From Eutypella sp. D-1 (taxonomy: Eukaryota > Ascomycota > Sordariomycetes > Xylariales > Diatrypaceae), in NCBI GenBank assembly GCA_023313575.1, contig JAJTTP010000004.1, positions 806,001 to 870,000 of the forward strand: a DNA stretch of 64,000 nucleotides, read 5' to 3'. A program made the translations under genes and the position numbers. Under the pieces are notes generated by a model. It made no database searches and was not told the DNA's origin. It was given only the letters and a program-made list of their open reading frames with translations. Of this stretch, positions 11,322 to 23,845 are shown piece after piece; position 1 is the first letter of the stretch; each line of letters starts with the position of its first letter.

Positions 11322-13457
11322 ATGTTCGGCAACCGCGGAGGTACATAGCGTAGTAGCGTTTAACCAATTTGCAACGCAGTCACGCCAACTCTGGCGTCGA
11401 TGATGGGTAACGATGATGAATTGCTCGGGCCGGGAATTTTGGGGAAGGGGGGGAGGGTTGGTGGGCGGCATGCTGTCTGAATTGTCGATGTGCATTTTCA
11501 CGGCGTCGGATCAATACCCCTCTTTTTTATGCTTCAGGGTTTTTGAGATGTTTTATTATTAGGGATGCCGATAGATAGACCGTGCCGTGTAGGGCCTTTA
11601 AAAAAGGCTGTGAGAGGCCCCCCCAGCCGGGTATATATGTAATACATGAAACCGAACCGTAACAAGCCCACGCGGCCGGTGCCGAAGTTGCTTTTTTTCT
11701 ATTGGAAATCATGGCCGGTCGTCGTGGGAATTCCCCATCGCTCCTTTTTCTATGTGTACTTACGCTATCCTATCTCCGGGCCTGCGGCCTGCCAACCAAG
11801 ATTTTGGGGGTGTTAAAGATATGTTCCTTTTCTTAAAGTTTAAAGGACCGATGGAGACCGGTTGGGGCCATCCTTATCCATAGTAGCAAGCCAAAGCTGT
11901 GCCTACTATCACCTTACGAAGGCATTCCATTTCCCGTCACTGCGGCTAGAAAAAAAATATAAAAGTACGTAACTCTCCTATAGGAGATGGACCTCCCATC
12001 AATCACCAGTTTATCCCGGACGCCACGGAACCACACACCAAAAATGGATAGATAGGTCCATATATACGAATCATAAGACAAGAAAGCGGCCGGCCATATA
12101 TGTATTGATTAATTATCATTTTTCTTTTCTCCCCCCCCCCCCCCCCCCGTAGCGACGACAAAACAGCTGATCCCATCTCCCTGTCTGAATAATTCACTCC
12201 GCTCACACCGCCTTCGTAATCATCATCATTAAGCTCGGTCGTTCATCTATTGGAACCTATACCTAGAGAAGCCTACCGGATAGATTGGGTGGCCGAGCCC
12301 CGGGAGGACTGACTAGGTAGGTAGGTAGGTATGTAGCTGTGTGGCAGTGCGGCCGAATGAACCATTAGCTAATAAGCAGGTTACGTAGTAGGAGAAAAGG
12401 CTGGAAGTAGTAAATAGCAAGAAGAAGAGGGGCCGGCCTGGTGAGCAGGGTTGGATAAGGGAAAAACTAAGAAGGAAAAAGAGGACGGGTCGTGATTTAG
12501 GCCGCCTCATTTATCAGTATCTCCGCAACTTTCCTTACGAAGCCTTCGTTACCTCCGATTTTTTCTTCTTGTTTTTGTTTTCGGATTTCGAAACGGATTT
12601 CGAAATCGCCTATTCAGGAATGGCCTCCTTTTTAGAGGGGCGGGCCAAGCTAGCGGCCCGTCTCTGGACGATCCGGATACGATTTCGATTTTGACTTCCT
12701 TAACGAGGTCGGTTGATGTTTTAGGTTGACTCGTGGGCCCCCCCCTCAGAAAACGAGCCGAGGCATCTTATTTTTTACTGGAGATCGTTACTAATCAAGG
12801 GGGGGTTGCGCCGTTGCCCATCAAACCCATCACTCATTCATTACTTACTACGAGCTACGACGACGTTTATTAGCAGACAAGCCGGAGCAAATCACCAAGT
12901 GGCTCCACCCAAATAGAGACGGAGGTAGGACCGGACATGTCTCGAACAACGACCTAGGGAGAAGGGGAGGGAACTCGGGCAGAATGTCCCTTTCCAGGCA
13001 AACCCGCCGTGATCTGGGCCCCGGCGTCCATTGCGTCTTCTCAACTAGGTAGCGGGGGAGGGGGGTTGGGATTTCGGAGTTTTTTGGCATTATTAATACA
13101 TGACGACATTTTGGCCCATTGTCAAAGTGCGGGTTCGTGGACCGCTGTGGCGGTCGATTTGCCTATATAATATGTCTCAGCCTGCCCTAGGTAGGTAGGT
13201 TGTGTCGGGAGCTGTTATTAGAGTTTGAGACTATCCGGTGATCCAGTGTAGTAAACGTGACGGGACTATACCTACATTCCTAGCAGCATCAATACGTCAC
13301 GCTCCAGGGCCGATAAGACAAAAGCACCGAACGATTAGTATCGTGGCCCTCGACAACCTTTCCCTCCCATAACAGCCTATTCGAGAAATATAGCCTTTCA
13401 CTTGTGTCATAACAAGACACCCCCCATAAGCCAGACAATCCATATCATCGCTTCATC
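11322..13457. other. Intergenic region between STU2 and the MDR reductase
   Basis: 2.1 kb without a supportable gene. It holds the STU2 terminator region, an 18-C homopolymer at 12131-12148, a TAGG tetranucleotide run at about 12314-12332, and the presumed promoter of the reductase just before 13458. Confidence 0.6.
12131..12148. repeat. Poly-C tract (C18)
   Basis: An uninterrupted run of 18 C in intergenic DNA after a T-rich stretch. The exact length may be affected by sequencing. Confidence 0.9.
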
Positions 13458-14784
13458 ATGGGAAACAAGACCTTAATCTTCAAGGTATGCATGGAAATCA
13501 ACCCCTGTAGCATTTCACTTGCCGAGCCTTCCCAACTAGGAAGCTGGCTCCGTTCCGATGTTTTCGTTCTTTTTCTCCTTTCCTTTCTGCGATTGCTGGG
13601 TTTTCCATGTGCTAAGACAATCGATCCCAGGCCGTGCCCACGGGAGTGCCCGAGCCCGGGAAGCACCTCGCCGTCGAGGACCGGCCCTTCGACGTCAACC
13701 AGGACGCGCCGCAGGGCGGCCTGGTCCTCGAGATCCTCTACGCCTCCTACGACCCGTACCTGCGGGGCCGGATGCGGGACCCGTCCGTGAAGTCGTACTC
13801 GCCACCCTTCGAGCTGAACGGGCCCGTGATAAACGGGACGCTCGCACGGGTCCTGAAGTCCGCCCACCCGGACTTCCAACAGGGCGACCTCGTCAAGGCG
13901 TTCCTGCCCATCGCCGAGTACGGCGTGGTCGCGGACCCCGCGGCCGCTGGCGTCAAAAAGATCCAGAACCCGGCGAACCTTGACCTGGGTATGTTCCTGG
14001 GCCCGCTGGGCATGCCGGGCTTGACGGCGTACTCGGGCCTGCAGAAGATCGGCCGCCCCAAGGCCGGTGAGACCATCTTTATCAGCTCTGCCGCTGGCGC
14101 CGTCGGCCAGGTTGTCGGCCAGCTCGCCAAGCACCAGGGCTTGCGCGTCATCGGCTCCGTTGGGTCCGACGCCAAGCTTGACTTCATCCTTAAGGAGCTC
14201 GGTTTCGACGCAGGCTTCAACTACAAGAAGGAGAGCCCCTTCGACGCTCTGCCGCGCTTGGCACCCGAGGGCATCGATATTTACTTCGAGAACGTCGGCG
14301 GTGACCACCTCGACGCCGCCCTGGCTAACATGAATACTGGCGGACGTATTCCCGTCTGCGGAATGGTGAGTGCTTAAAAAAAAAAATCCCACCGGCCCCC
14401 CATGTCGTATCCCGCCCCCCTCTCCTGCCATCCTTCCTAGGAAGATGATGGGTGCGGGGTTCGTGATCGCCGAATAAATAAACTGACACGTGTGGGCAAA
14501 CACAGATCTCCGGATACAACCAGACGCCGGAGGAGCGGTACGGGGTCAAGGGCCTGTTCAACATCATCACGAGGCTCATCACGATGCAAGGGTTTCTGGT
14601 GTCGCAGCCCGAGTTCGGCGGCGCGTACGACGCCGAGCACCAGGAGACCGTGCAGAAGTGGCTCGCGGACGGCAGCTTCCGCGCCAAGCTCCACGTCACC
14701 GAGGGCATCGACAACGCCGCCGAGGGCTTCGTCGGTATGCTGAAGGGCGACAACTTCGGCAAGGCTATCCTGAAGATCAGGTAA
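13458..14784 (+). CDS. Zinc-independent MDR oxidoreductase (PTGR/alkenal reductase-like)
   Basis: Exons 13458-13484 (MGNKTLIFK), 13631-14365 and 14506-14784 give 346 residues, the usual length for the leukotriene B4 dehydrogenase/alkenal reductase branch of the medium-chain dehydrogenase/reductase family. The N-terminal GroES-like fold includes SYDPYLRGRMRD, typical of this branch. The Rossmann NADP(H) site is AAGAVGQVVGQLAK at about residues 155-170, followed by IYFENVGGDHLDAAL, a family hallmark. No structural or catalytic zinc Cys cluster is seen, as expected. Such enzymes reduce the C=C bond of alpha,beta-unsaturated aldehydes and ketones with NADPH. The real substrate cannot be told from sequence; a role in detoxifying lipid-derived enals is inferred. 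Coding exons are clearly richer in GC than the introns. Confidence 0.93.
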
Positions 14785-15906
14785 AGAAGGGGGAGAAGGA
14801 AAGAAGGAAGGGGGGAAGGGCTAGATTAGAAACGGCATTTGATACCAGGCGAAACGAGTTTGTCGATTAATGGGCGTATTATATCCCTCCCCCCAGCTGC
14901 GGGCATATCTGCATCACTCGGGGAAGGAGAACAATATCAGCAGAATCTGCGCATCACTGTGCTCGCGGACGCAGCACGTTGTGGCTTGCAAATGAAGACG
15001 GCACAGTTGGGATGCTTCCCCTCTCTCACCCGAGGGATTTTGAAAGAGGGAAGCGGCTACATAGGGTAGTCGCATGCAAGTCCATATATACAGCCAAAAA
15101 AAAAAAACTAAAAAAAAAACTAAAAAAAAAACTCATGCCCAATAAGTTGCATTGCCTAAACTAGAGACAAGCTGTAAGCACTAGGGATAAATAGGAGAGA
15201 ATATGTAGGTGAAGCATTGATCCAACTAAAAGAAAGGTTCCGGGGCTAGCCCACCTGTCAGATTGACCAAGCGAAAGAAAGGCACGGCAAGTTAGCCGTA
15301 TTAACGCAGGAACTGGACAACTACGTAATAACTAAATAAGCCAACGAACCTGTACGCTTTTGCAGTTGATATTCAAAGATGAGGTAAAAAAATTCTTCAG
15401 ATAAGACGACGTGCGGTGCAATAAGACAAGACGAAATAGGACACAGGATAATGTAAACTTTAATGCTTTTTTTCATACCGTCGTCATTTCTGTTAGGATT
15501 TCATTTGTGGTCGTGAATATTCATTCCAAACTACTTTTACAAACAACCCTTGACATCGCATCATTCACCATCACCACCCCCCCCCCCCCCTTCCTTTCCG
15601 AAATATGTTATGTTATACACACACACACACACACACCACACCCGACGCGCGCATACGTCCCAGACCTGCCAGCTTTGCTTCGATAGACACAAGTCAAGCC
15701 GATTCAATCCTCTCATCTTCACTTCATCCAGCCTTCCTGTGCAACCCCGGCCTGGCCTATAGCATGAACCTGACCTACGTATACAACATCACTCATCGTA
15801 GTAGTGGCAAGCCCAGTTCGCCAGTCGCCGTTTAGCAGACCAACCACTTTAAGACTCCCTGTCCGACGGATTCGTTCTGGTGTCCTCCGAGGTTTCGCTT
15901 TGCTTA
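14785..15906. other. Intergenic region between convergent MDR reductase and SAPS genes
   Basis: 1.1 kb between two convergent 3' ends. It holds A-runs broken by CT (about 15095-15133), a C-run near 15580 and an (AC)10 microsatellite at 15617-15636. No gene is seen. Confidence 0.6.
15617..15636. repeat. (AC)10 microsatellite
   Basis: A simple dinucleotide repeat between convergent genes, about 270 bp beyond the SAPS stop codon. Confidence 0.9.
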
Positions 15907-18900
15907 CTAGACGACGAAATCCTCGTCGTCGGGTTCCTCAATGCTTGTCCTGCGCGCCGCCTCATGCGTACTCTTGAGCTTCTCGCCGTCCTCGCCCCGC
16001 ATATCCTGCGGCTCAGTAGTAGCACGGCTGCTGTTGTCGGCAGTGGGATCCTCGCCTCCTCCCTTGCTGTTGCTGTCCTGCTGTTGCTGCTGCTGTTGTT
16101 GTTGCTTCTCCTTGTCTTTTGACCCGAAAGGCCAGAGCGTGAAGGCGGAGGAGGAGCTCTTCTGCTGCTGGTTCTGCGATGATGATGAGGATGATGATGA
16201 TTGTGGTGGTGGCGGGTGCACGGGAAGGGGCTTAACAATGACGTTGGCCTTTTCGTTGGCGCCGTCTTTGTCTACCTCGGGCATGGCAAAGTCTCCGAAT
16301 TCCTCGTCCTCGTCCTCACCCTCGCCCGGCCCTTCCTCCTTGCCGGAATCAGAGTCATCTCGACCGTCACCGAATCTTTCCTTCTCCCTCCGCAACCACC
16401 AGCTACTCCGCCCGGAAGTCCAAGGACCGCCAGTCCCCGCCTCGTCGCCGAAACCATCGTCGCTGTCGTCGTCCACATCACCCCCGTCGTCTTCGAAGGG
16501 ATTGCGCAGAACAGTGCTGGCCTCCTGAGAAGGGCTGGGGTCATTATCCTCGGCCTTGCCCTCGATCTCCGCCGATTGCGCTGAGGCCGTAGCAGGATTC
16601 TTGTTGTGCATGGCAAGTCGTGCGGCTAACTGCAGGCGCGCGCGCGACGGTGGCACGTTCAACGGAGGTGGTGGTGGCGGCGGCGGTGGAATCGAGGGTG
16701 GGTCCATGGACGAAGACGACGCGTTTAATGGATCAGTGTAGGCGCGGAACTGTGAATATGTTAGTTTCCTATGATGTCGAGTAATGTAGCCAGACCCTGA
16801 GCAAGAGAGAAGAGATGGGATGAAAATCAACGTCGGATAGAGAGGACGCAGGGGGTATAAGTAGATGAGTGACTCACTTCATTATTGACATCTTCATCAT
16901 TCTCCTCGGCATCATCATCCTCTTCGTCACTGGAACTTCCGAAGCCGGATCCCGTCAACAGCCCGGAGCTGATACTGAAAGGTCCTAGGCTGCTTCCGCT
17001 ACCGTTATCCGGCAAGTCGGAGGTGTTCGTACCGCCCGTGAGACCAGCCTCGGCAAGAGCACTGGAGCCTCCGCCCTGCGTTGCGCCGAGCCCGAGACTG
17101 GAAAGACCCATACCGCCGAGCCCACTGCCACCCATCTGCCCCCGATTGTTCATAGCAACCTCGGGCCGGACGCCGCCGAGGATCGCATTGTCCCTCTCGC
17201 GGGTCTCGGCTAGGGCGCCCTCGACATAATTGATCCAGTCTTGGCTCATGACACGGTCCATGACAAGTTGGGAAAGGAGTTCGGGCGGGTTCCGTTCCGT
17301 GAACTTGACCACCTCCTCAGCAATAAGTGTCAGGTGGCCCATGTAACCCATACGGGTTTTGCTTTGGGCCTGGGACTTTTCGCTGGTCCCCTGGCCATTG
17401 ATAATGGCATTAGTAACGTCGGCCGCCTCGAATAGCGAGATGGCAAGGGTAGGGTTATAGCCACGGTCCATAGGACCATTGAAGACTTGTTGGACGATGT
17501 CATAGACGACATTGTGAAGAAAGTTGTTCCAGGGATACGTGAAGAAGAATGACTGCGACAATTAATTAGTCCCATCCGGAGTATCAAGATGTTGCACAAA
17601 TATTGGTAATATTGTACTTACTAATATGGTCGGTACTACACGATGTTCCACGAACTGCATTTTCAGGTAGTCTCCAACAACCGGCTGGGCAGGCTGGCCG
17701 TCTGGACCTACAGGCGCTGGGCCAGTGCCGACGGAAGGGTCGTTGGTCGAAACATCAGCGGGTGTTTCATCGGGTTCCCCTGGTTGCGGCGATGCCTCTT
17801 TCAAAGTTGTCGTGGATCCATCGGCATCAGTGGACGCATCGCTAGGGATTGCTGTATCTGACGACGAATGAGATGCAACATGCTCTTCCTCAGACGAGCC
17901 ATCGGCGCTCGGAATTGGTGCCTGTTTAGCTACTTCGGCCGAGTGCTGATCCGCAGCCTCCGTGGTGGACTTCTTAGCATCTGCCGCCGAATCCGGATGG
18001 CCGACCTCAGCCGAGTCGTCCTTCTTTGGCGGTTCCAGACCCTCAACTGGCGCAGAAGCGAGCGCCGATGGTTTCGCGTCGGCAGACGAGGAAGCGGCGT
18101 CGCTTTGCGTCTCTGCTGGGGCCACGAGCGGCTTCTTAGGAGAAAGCGGGGCGACCATAAGCTCGGGGTTCTCAAATTGCTGCTCATTGACTTTCCCATC
18201 CTGGACCTTTAGCCGAGGAGAGCTTAGCGGCTCATCTACGAAGTCGTCATCATCTTTGTCGAGGAATGACGTAGCGGGCGAGCCGTGAATTTCCTCTTCG
18301 GCCTTCACGAACTCGTGCGAGGTGTCCTCGGTCATCTCGCCTAAAGGAGTGACCTCCTCAAATCCATCATCGTCAGACGCGTTGGTAATTCCTAAGCGAC
18401 GACCATCATCAGGCGACGAATGGCGAGTTCGCATAGTTAGATCTTCGGACGATTGTACCTCCTCGCCACGGTTGACGGCAAGCTTCCCCTCGGCGCGAAG
18501 GCGCCGACGTTCCTCGTCACGGAGGGCGACAAGCTCCTCGGAGCCAGGTTCGTTGAGAAGCGCCATGTTGCTGCAATGAAGCAACTCGGCCATTAACTCG
18601 CATGTCTTAAATCGGTCAAAGCCGAGTGGCTCAATCTTATCGCCGAATGTTGAGTCCAAGCGCTGGCGCTGAGCAGGGGCGTGGAGTATGAGGTTCATGA
18701 AATCGGGCACATGCTGGGCAAAGAGGCGGAGAAGAGTGCCGAGGTAGATGGGATCGCGGCTCGAAGGGAGGGTGGTAGAATCCGTGCCGACTTCAGGGTC
18801 ATAATCTGAGTTGTTCTTCCGGATGACCTCAATGATGATGCCAACTCCGACAGTCAGGGCATTCCCACCACCCAGCATATACCCGATAAGGGTTTCGACG

Positions 18901-19983
18901 CAGTCCTTCGAGACTAGCTGTCGGGTGAGCTCGTTGGGGCCGATGCAAGCTTGTTCGTTCTGCGAGGCATTGGCGGAGACGGTGATTATAGCTTTGATAA
19001 AATCACCAGCCGAGGTCTGGGTTGCCCAGCTGTAGCCAGGACCGAGAAAGGACAGTAATGTAGGCATAACATCCTTAGTGTAAAGCCACTGCACGTGAGC
19101 AGGTTAGCAGGTTAGCAGGTTATAAGCACCAGTTGACTGTTATGACGTAAAATATAAAAGTTCGGAGTTCGGGGGTGGGGCTCGATCGATATAGAACTGG
19201 TAGAAAAGATAAGGGAAATAGGGGGGAGCCATAGGACAGAAAAGGGGAAAGGGGAAAGGGGGAGAAAAAACAGGGGAGTCAACGTACGTCTACGATGCCC
19301 TGGCCGCTATCGGAACGCTCGAGGCTGATAATCTTTAGGAGCAGATCCATGATCATGGGGCAGTCGACATGACGGAGCATGTCAGGGACGGCGTAGTCAA
19401 GAGACTTGAGCAAATCGATCATCTCTTCGGTCTTCTTGTCGAAAAGAGACTCGTTGACCTTGGTGAAATAACTCGCCTGCAGAGGATCGAGAGGGGCAGG
19501 ACGATTCAAGAAAGACCAGAAACTACGCAGGAGGGTTGGGGCTTCCATCAAGGCCTCGTAGATAGACCAGTTATCGGATGAGAGGACCTCGGCAGCAACG
19601 TAGGCGTAGCGATTGCGCTTCTTCTCAGCCTCATCCTCGTCATTGTCTTCGCTAGTGGCCATAGACGAAGCGCGTGGGCGGGTAAAAGGCAAACCCCTTA
19701 ACCTTCCCTTCTTCTCTTCATCGCCAGGTGCATCATCGTCCTTAATATCCTTCTTGTCCTTCTCGGATTCGCCTACTGGTTCGAGACTCGGTGCGACGAC
19801 ATAGTCAAGAAGCTTTTCGAGAACTTTATCCTCGCGGAGATATTCAATGAGCTTGGTATTATGTTGTTTCAGCTCTTGTATCAGATCGCTCTCTTCGAGT
19901 AGGTCTTCGAGTTGGAAATCTGGCTTGTCGAGGATGGTATCTATTGTGGAGATGTTGGCATAACCGCCAAATCGCCAGAACAT
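15907..19983 (-). CDS. SAPS-domain regulatory subunit of the Sit4/PP6 phosphatase
   Basis: Four exons on the minus strand: 19983-19288, 19088-17622, 17552-16878 and 16749-15907, giving 1226 residues; introns of 199, 69 and 128 nt keep frame. The start MFWRFGGYANISTIDTILDK is the family's conserved N-terminus. The SAPS region runs from about residue 150 through exon 3, with blocks such as LLSFLGPGYSWATQTSAGDF and the segment SFFFTYPWNNFLHNVVYDI just after the second junction. It is interrupted by a long acidic, Ser/Ala-rich linker (about 450-700). The last exon is low complexity: a proline run, Asp/Glu tracts, a Ser run and a polyglutamine tract. Sap155/185/190-type proteins bind the PP2A-like catalytic subunit Sit4 (PP6) and direct it in cell-cycle and TOR-dependent control. 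Which paralogue this is cannot be decided. Confidence 0.94.
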
Positions 19984-21634
19984 CTTGTCTTGCGATGCTG
20001 GCCTTTCTGGCGGTAGTACGTAGTTAGAGCGTCTTCGGAGTCGATTTCGGCTTGGGATTTGTTCTTCTAAGGAGGGTGAGGAGGAGGAGTCGTTATCGTC
20101 ATTCGCCTTTTACGTTACCGCGCCAGTCGGTAGGTAAGTAAGCGTGACGAGGTGGTAGCAGTAGTAGTGATGACAACACCAATCAGTCCTCATAAGCGAT
20201 GTAGTTCAAAACTAAGGACTAAGCGCAGTATTCGGTGCGCTAATACAGTTAGACTTGTCGTTTCAGCGTGTGAGAGGGGGGACAAGAGGGGACGAAAGGG
20301 TATGAGAGTGGACGAGAGTGGACGAGAGTGGATGAGAGTGGACAAGAGAGGGAGGGGAGAGGGGGAGGAGCTTGGGAGGAGCTTGGGAGGCGCTTGGGAG
20401 GGGATGTGGCCCGGCGGGAAGGGAAGTGGGAAAAAAGGCTGACGAAGAAATGGATGTTTGATAGATAATGTCGTGCTCGGAGATTTAGGTGTCAGGCAGG
20501 GTGCATGCGGTTATGCTTGAGCATATAATCATACCTAAGTGGTCTTTTGACAGGTGGTTCTTTGATGTTTTTTTTTTTTTATTGGTGAAGGTGTTGGTAA
20601 ATGGATACGATGATGATAGTGGTGGTGATATCGTTGTTGATTATGGTCGGTTGAGGTCAATTGGTTATCGTCAGCTTAACTGACTAATAATAACTAGCGT
20701 CTTAACTCGACTTGACTTGACATATACCTAGGTACTTAGGTTCGTTAATATTGTTAGTGGTCTAGGCCTAGTCCTTTTTACATCTAGGACTCTGATTGTG
20801 AGGCTTTAATATGAGAAGTGGACACAAGTATACTCCGTAACCTAGAAAGCATCTATGGATACACCTGACCCTAACGGTGCCTTTTATTTTGTATGTAAAT
20901 GCAGATAAAAAGGTAACTCGGTAGGTGGAGATTGAGAGCCCTCGACTTTAGTGCATGTTTAACCTTAGGTAATCGGTATAATTAGATAAGCCGGAGATAC
21001 TCGGAGGACAGGGAGAGGGTACCTACAGAGACTGGCTGGTACCTTAAGGTTAAGCCACAACATCGGCCGTGGCTTCCAGATTGTATGCCTCAAGTACTTC
21101 CCCATCAAGATCTACTGAAGTACCTACAATAGGTATGCATTATGTAATAGGGGCTGCATTCAAATACAACAATACGTAGGGATACCTACCTGATACAAAT
21201 AGAAAGAGAGTTGGCTTTGCCCTGTAAAAGGGTCATAGTCCAGCCATTATTCAGCATCATGAAGATCCATAGAATATACAACTCTCTGTTAAGTCTCTAA
21301 CTATTACTAGGTGCGAAACTAGAACTGAATCTGCTTTATCTGGCTATAGAAGTTCAGCAGCGGATACGCCTTGGCTTAAATATGTTCCTAACTTTCAAAC
21401 CGGTCCACACAACCCCCCAACCCCCCGGCCTCCGCCAACGTTCCTGTCTGTGCAATATGTACAAGATGAGCAAGCATGTCTTCTATGCCTGGGAACTTCT
21501 AACTTCCTATCCGATAGCAGGTAGTTGGGGGAGGGTAAGGTGACTGTCTCAGACTCTCAGGTGGTCCCTGACTTCAAAAGGGGGAAGTTGAGCGATATGC
21601 GACAGGGACATGTACAGAGGCAGCTACTCAATTC
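19984..21634. other. Intergenic region upstream of SAPS and downstream of the 3-kinase
   Basis: 1.65 kb with no supportable gene. The SAPS promoter should lie next to 19984. Purine-rich minisatellites (20301-20401) and T-runs near 20570 are the visible structures. Confidence 0.6.
20301..20401. repeat. Purine-rich minisatellites (10-bp and 11-bp units)
   Basis: Five near-identical 10-bp units of the GACGAGAGTG type (20301-20350) are followed by about three 11-bp units of the GAGGAGCTTGG type (about 20366-20401). They lie about 320-420 bp upstream of the SAPS start and are strongly purine-biased on the plus strand. Confidence 0.85.
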
Positions 21635-22900
21635 TCATTCGACGAGTACCACGCCTTCATCTTCATCGACGTATTTGTTGATCAAGTAGACAAAGTCGTC
21701 GTAGACCCTACATGTAAAACGTCAGCTAACAGTATCAATCAACCACTTCTTCGCCCGTATCTTGCTTACAACTGGCGGGAATCCCTTTTCTGGGTGATCG
21801 CAGAATACATGAAGTTGGTCTTCGCGCTGTACAGTCGGAGTCGATCCTCCCATTCCTCCTTGGGTTCGCTCTCCGCGTAATGCTTGCGATACTCCAGGCG
21901 GAAATGCTCTCTCCGCAATTCGTGGCGCTCCGCACGCCAGATGCCAAGCTCCATCTCGTTGTGGGCGTAGTAGGCCGCGCAGTCGAAGATCCAGGGATCC
22001 CCCGTCCCGTCCTCGACGCCTATGTTGCCCTCCCAGAGATCCCCGTGTATGAGCCTGGGCGTGACGGATCGCCCCTCGGACTCCAGTGCGCCGATCAGAC
22101 GTGGGATGAGGCGCGACTGGACGCGCTGGTACATCTGGTCTAGCTGCGGCCATACACCGTTGCTCTCGACATCCTGGCGGTAGGCTTCCGCGAGAAGCTT
22201 GGAAAAGAATGAGGTCCATTTTTCGTCCCAGCCTATCGACTGGATTCTGGCACCATCGTAGGTTTGCACGGGAAACCCGAACTTTCCATTCGGCGACACA
22301 CTATTCCGGTGCATGGCAGCCAGCCTGGCACCGAGTTTGACGTGATCTGGAAGGCCGGACCGTCCGGGCCGAAATTCTTTGAACTCGACGATGAGGAAGT
22401 ATGTCTCTGGAATAAGTGGTGATACCGCGGTCTTCAATTTCCCCCAACCTATCGGTTTAACTACGAAGTTCGGCGCGGCATTGTGGAGCTCCCTCATTCC
22501 GGTAAACTCTCCTTCGAGTTGACGTTTCCCCAGCTCACCCGCCACGTACTGGCCGTTGTCAGTCAAGATAAGTGTGGTATGGCGCAACGAAAAGCATAAG
22601 GGGGGAGGGCCGACCATGCCTACCTTTATGAAGAAAGGGGTGGGCTTGCCGCTCGAGTCGGTAGCTACGATCTTAGCCGTGAACGCCCAAGGCGACCGAC
22701 CGTGGCTGTGCCATGACTTTGCTACGGTGCCCTTGGGGAGAGCTGATTATCAGTTTATGCGAATTAGCTGCCGAGCACGAATTGCTATTGAACAAGGGCG
22801 CACCGTCTAGGATAGCATCATCCAAAGGCAACCGCGTGCCAGGCGTTTTGCTGAGTGAATCTAGCTCTACTTTCAATTTCTCTTGGAGTTCTAACGCCAT
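21635..22900 (-). CDS. Fructosamine/ribulosamine 3-kinase-like protein (APH fold)
   Basis: Four exons on the minus strand: 22900-22804, 22742-22624, 22548-21770 and 21707-21635, giving 355 residues. Exon 1 starts MALELQEKLKVELDSLSKTP; exon 2 carries the N-lobe strand LPKGTVAKSWHSHGRSPWAF. The C-lobe has the phosphotransferase loop LIHGDLWEGNIG, with the catalytic Asp in HGDLW, and the metal-binding segment IFDCAAYYAHNEMELGIW, the family's form of DxAxxYxxxExDL. The last exon reads VYDDFVYLINKYVDEDEG. Members phosphorylate C3 of ketosamines on glycated proteins, which then break down (deglycation). Many fungal members have unknown substrates, so the product is 'like'. The family normally has Pro in the metal-binding segment (DPAAYY); here it is Cys (DCAAYY), a conspicuous but probably tolerated change. 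The gene is divergent from the MFS transporter. Confidence 0.9.
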
Positions 22901-23845
22901 GGTGAAGTGGTGGATTACAACATGTTCTTGCGCGTGAGGGTGGATGTTAGTTGAGAAGAGAGTTCGGGGGACGGATAAGGAAAGATTTTAAATGTGTACA
23001 GCATGTTCGCAGCAGATAATTACCCGGTAGCACAATGTAGGGAAAACAGGAGGAATGGATCTCTTGAGTGCTCCAACTGCATAATGCTAGCCAGCCCGGG
23101 AATGCTGATTCAGAGTCGGCATGGAGATATCGAGATATAATGTGACATCGAGTTTGCTCTGGCCCATTACCCCAATGACCAATTGGTCAGGTTCTTCCTA
23201 GATAGGAGTGTAGTGGATTCGAGGAAACCCCCATAGTACCGTTCCTAAGCCATAAGGCTCGTGAACCCCAACCCGAATAGCAGCTTAGTTAGTACCTTTC
23301 ATTCGCGGTAGCATAGACAATAACATAGAAGTAGCCAGGTAGTTATACGAAACATTCCAGTCCTATCTACCGGAACCGTATAAGTTATTGTTCACGGGCT
23401 CACAATCCCGGGGTTATTACCGATTGATGCGGGTGATAGGCGCTCTATCATGGCGGGGTGCCGAGTTAGCGGGTATGCACAACCAGCGGGGAATGCCTCC
23501 ATCACAAAGACAACGACAAATGCCAAGACCGTGATTGATGCATGTTGGTGCGATGTCGCTACGGCCGGGGTTGTAACTGGGCGAAAAGAAGGCGGGACCG
23601 ACCCCCTGGACCTCCGATGCCGAACAATGCCGGTAACTGATAGACGCCGATCCACAGGGTGGACTATCACAAAAGGGTCCTCTTGGTGTGGGGGATAAGT
23701 TGCATCGTCACATTTCAAGATAGCGGTGACCGGCGACAGAACCGGAGAGTCAGGGCAGGGCGAGACTACATCTCGCCAGATATCCATCCGCGGGAAGTCG
23801 AGGCTTACCACCACCATCACCACGCGCAAAGCGCTTCACTCAACA
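22901..23845. promoter_or_regulatory. Divergent promoter region of the 3-kinase and MFS transporter
   Basis: A 945-bp gap between two divergently transcribed genes with no supportable ORF. It contains a perfect 14-bp palindrome with back-to-back CCAAT boxes (23176-23189) and another CCAAT at 23172. Confidence 0.55.
23176..23189. promoter_or_regulatory. 14-bp palindrome TGACCAATTGGTCA with two opposed CCAAT boxes
   Basis: A perfect palindrome 276 bp from the 3-kinase start and 657 bp from the transporter start. CCAAT is the core of the HAP/CBC complex; GGTCA/TGACC half-sites resemble dimeric regulator targets. The binding protein is inferred only. Confidence 0.4.

Noticed and set aside
13445..14503. 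Minus-strand 352-codon frame opposite the MDR reductase
   Set aside because: It mirrors the GC-rich coding exons and runs through the real gene's introns; no domain.
20301..20401. Tandem units as a CRISPR array
   Set aside because: Units are 10-11 bp without spacers, and the genome is eukaryotic.
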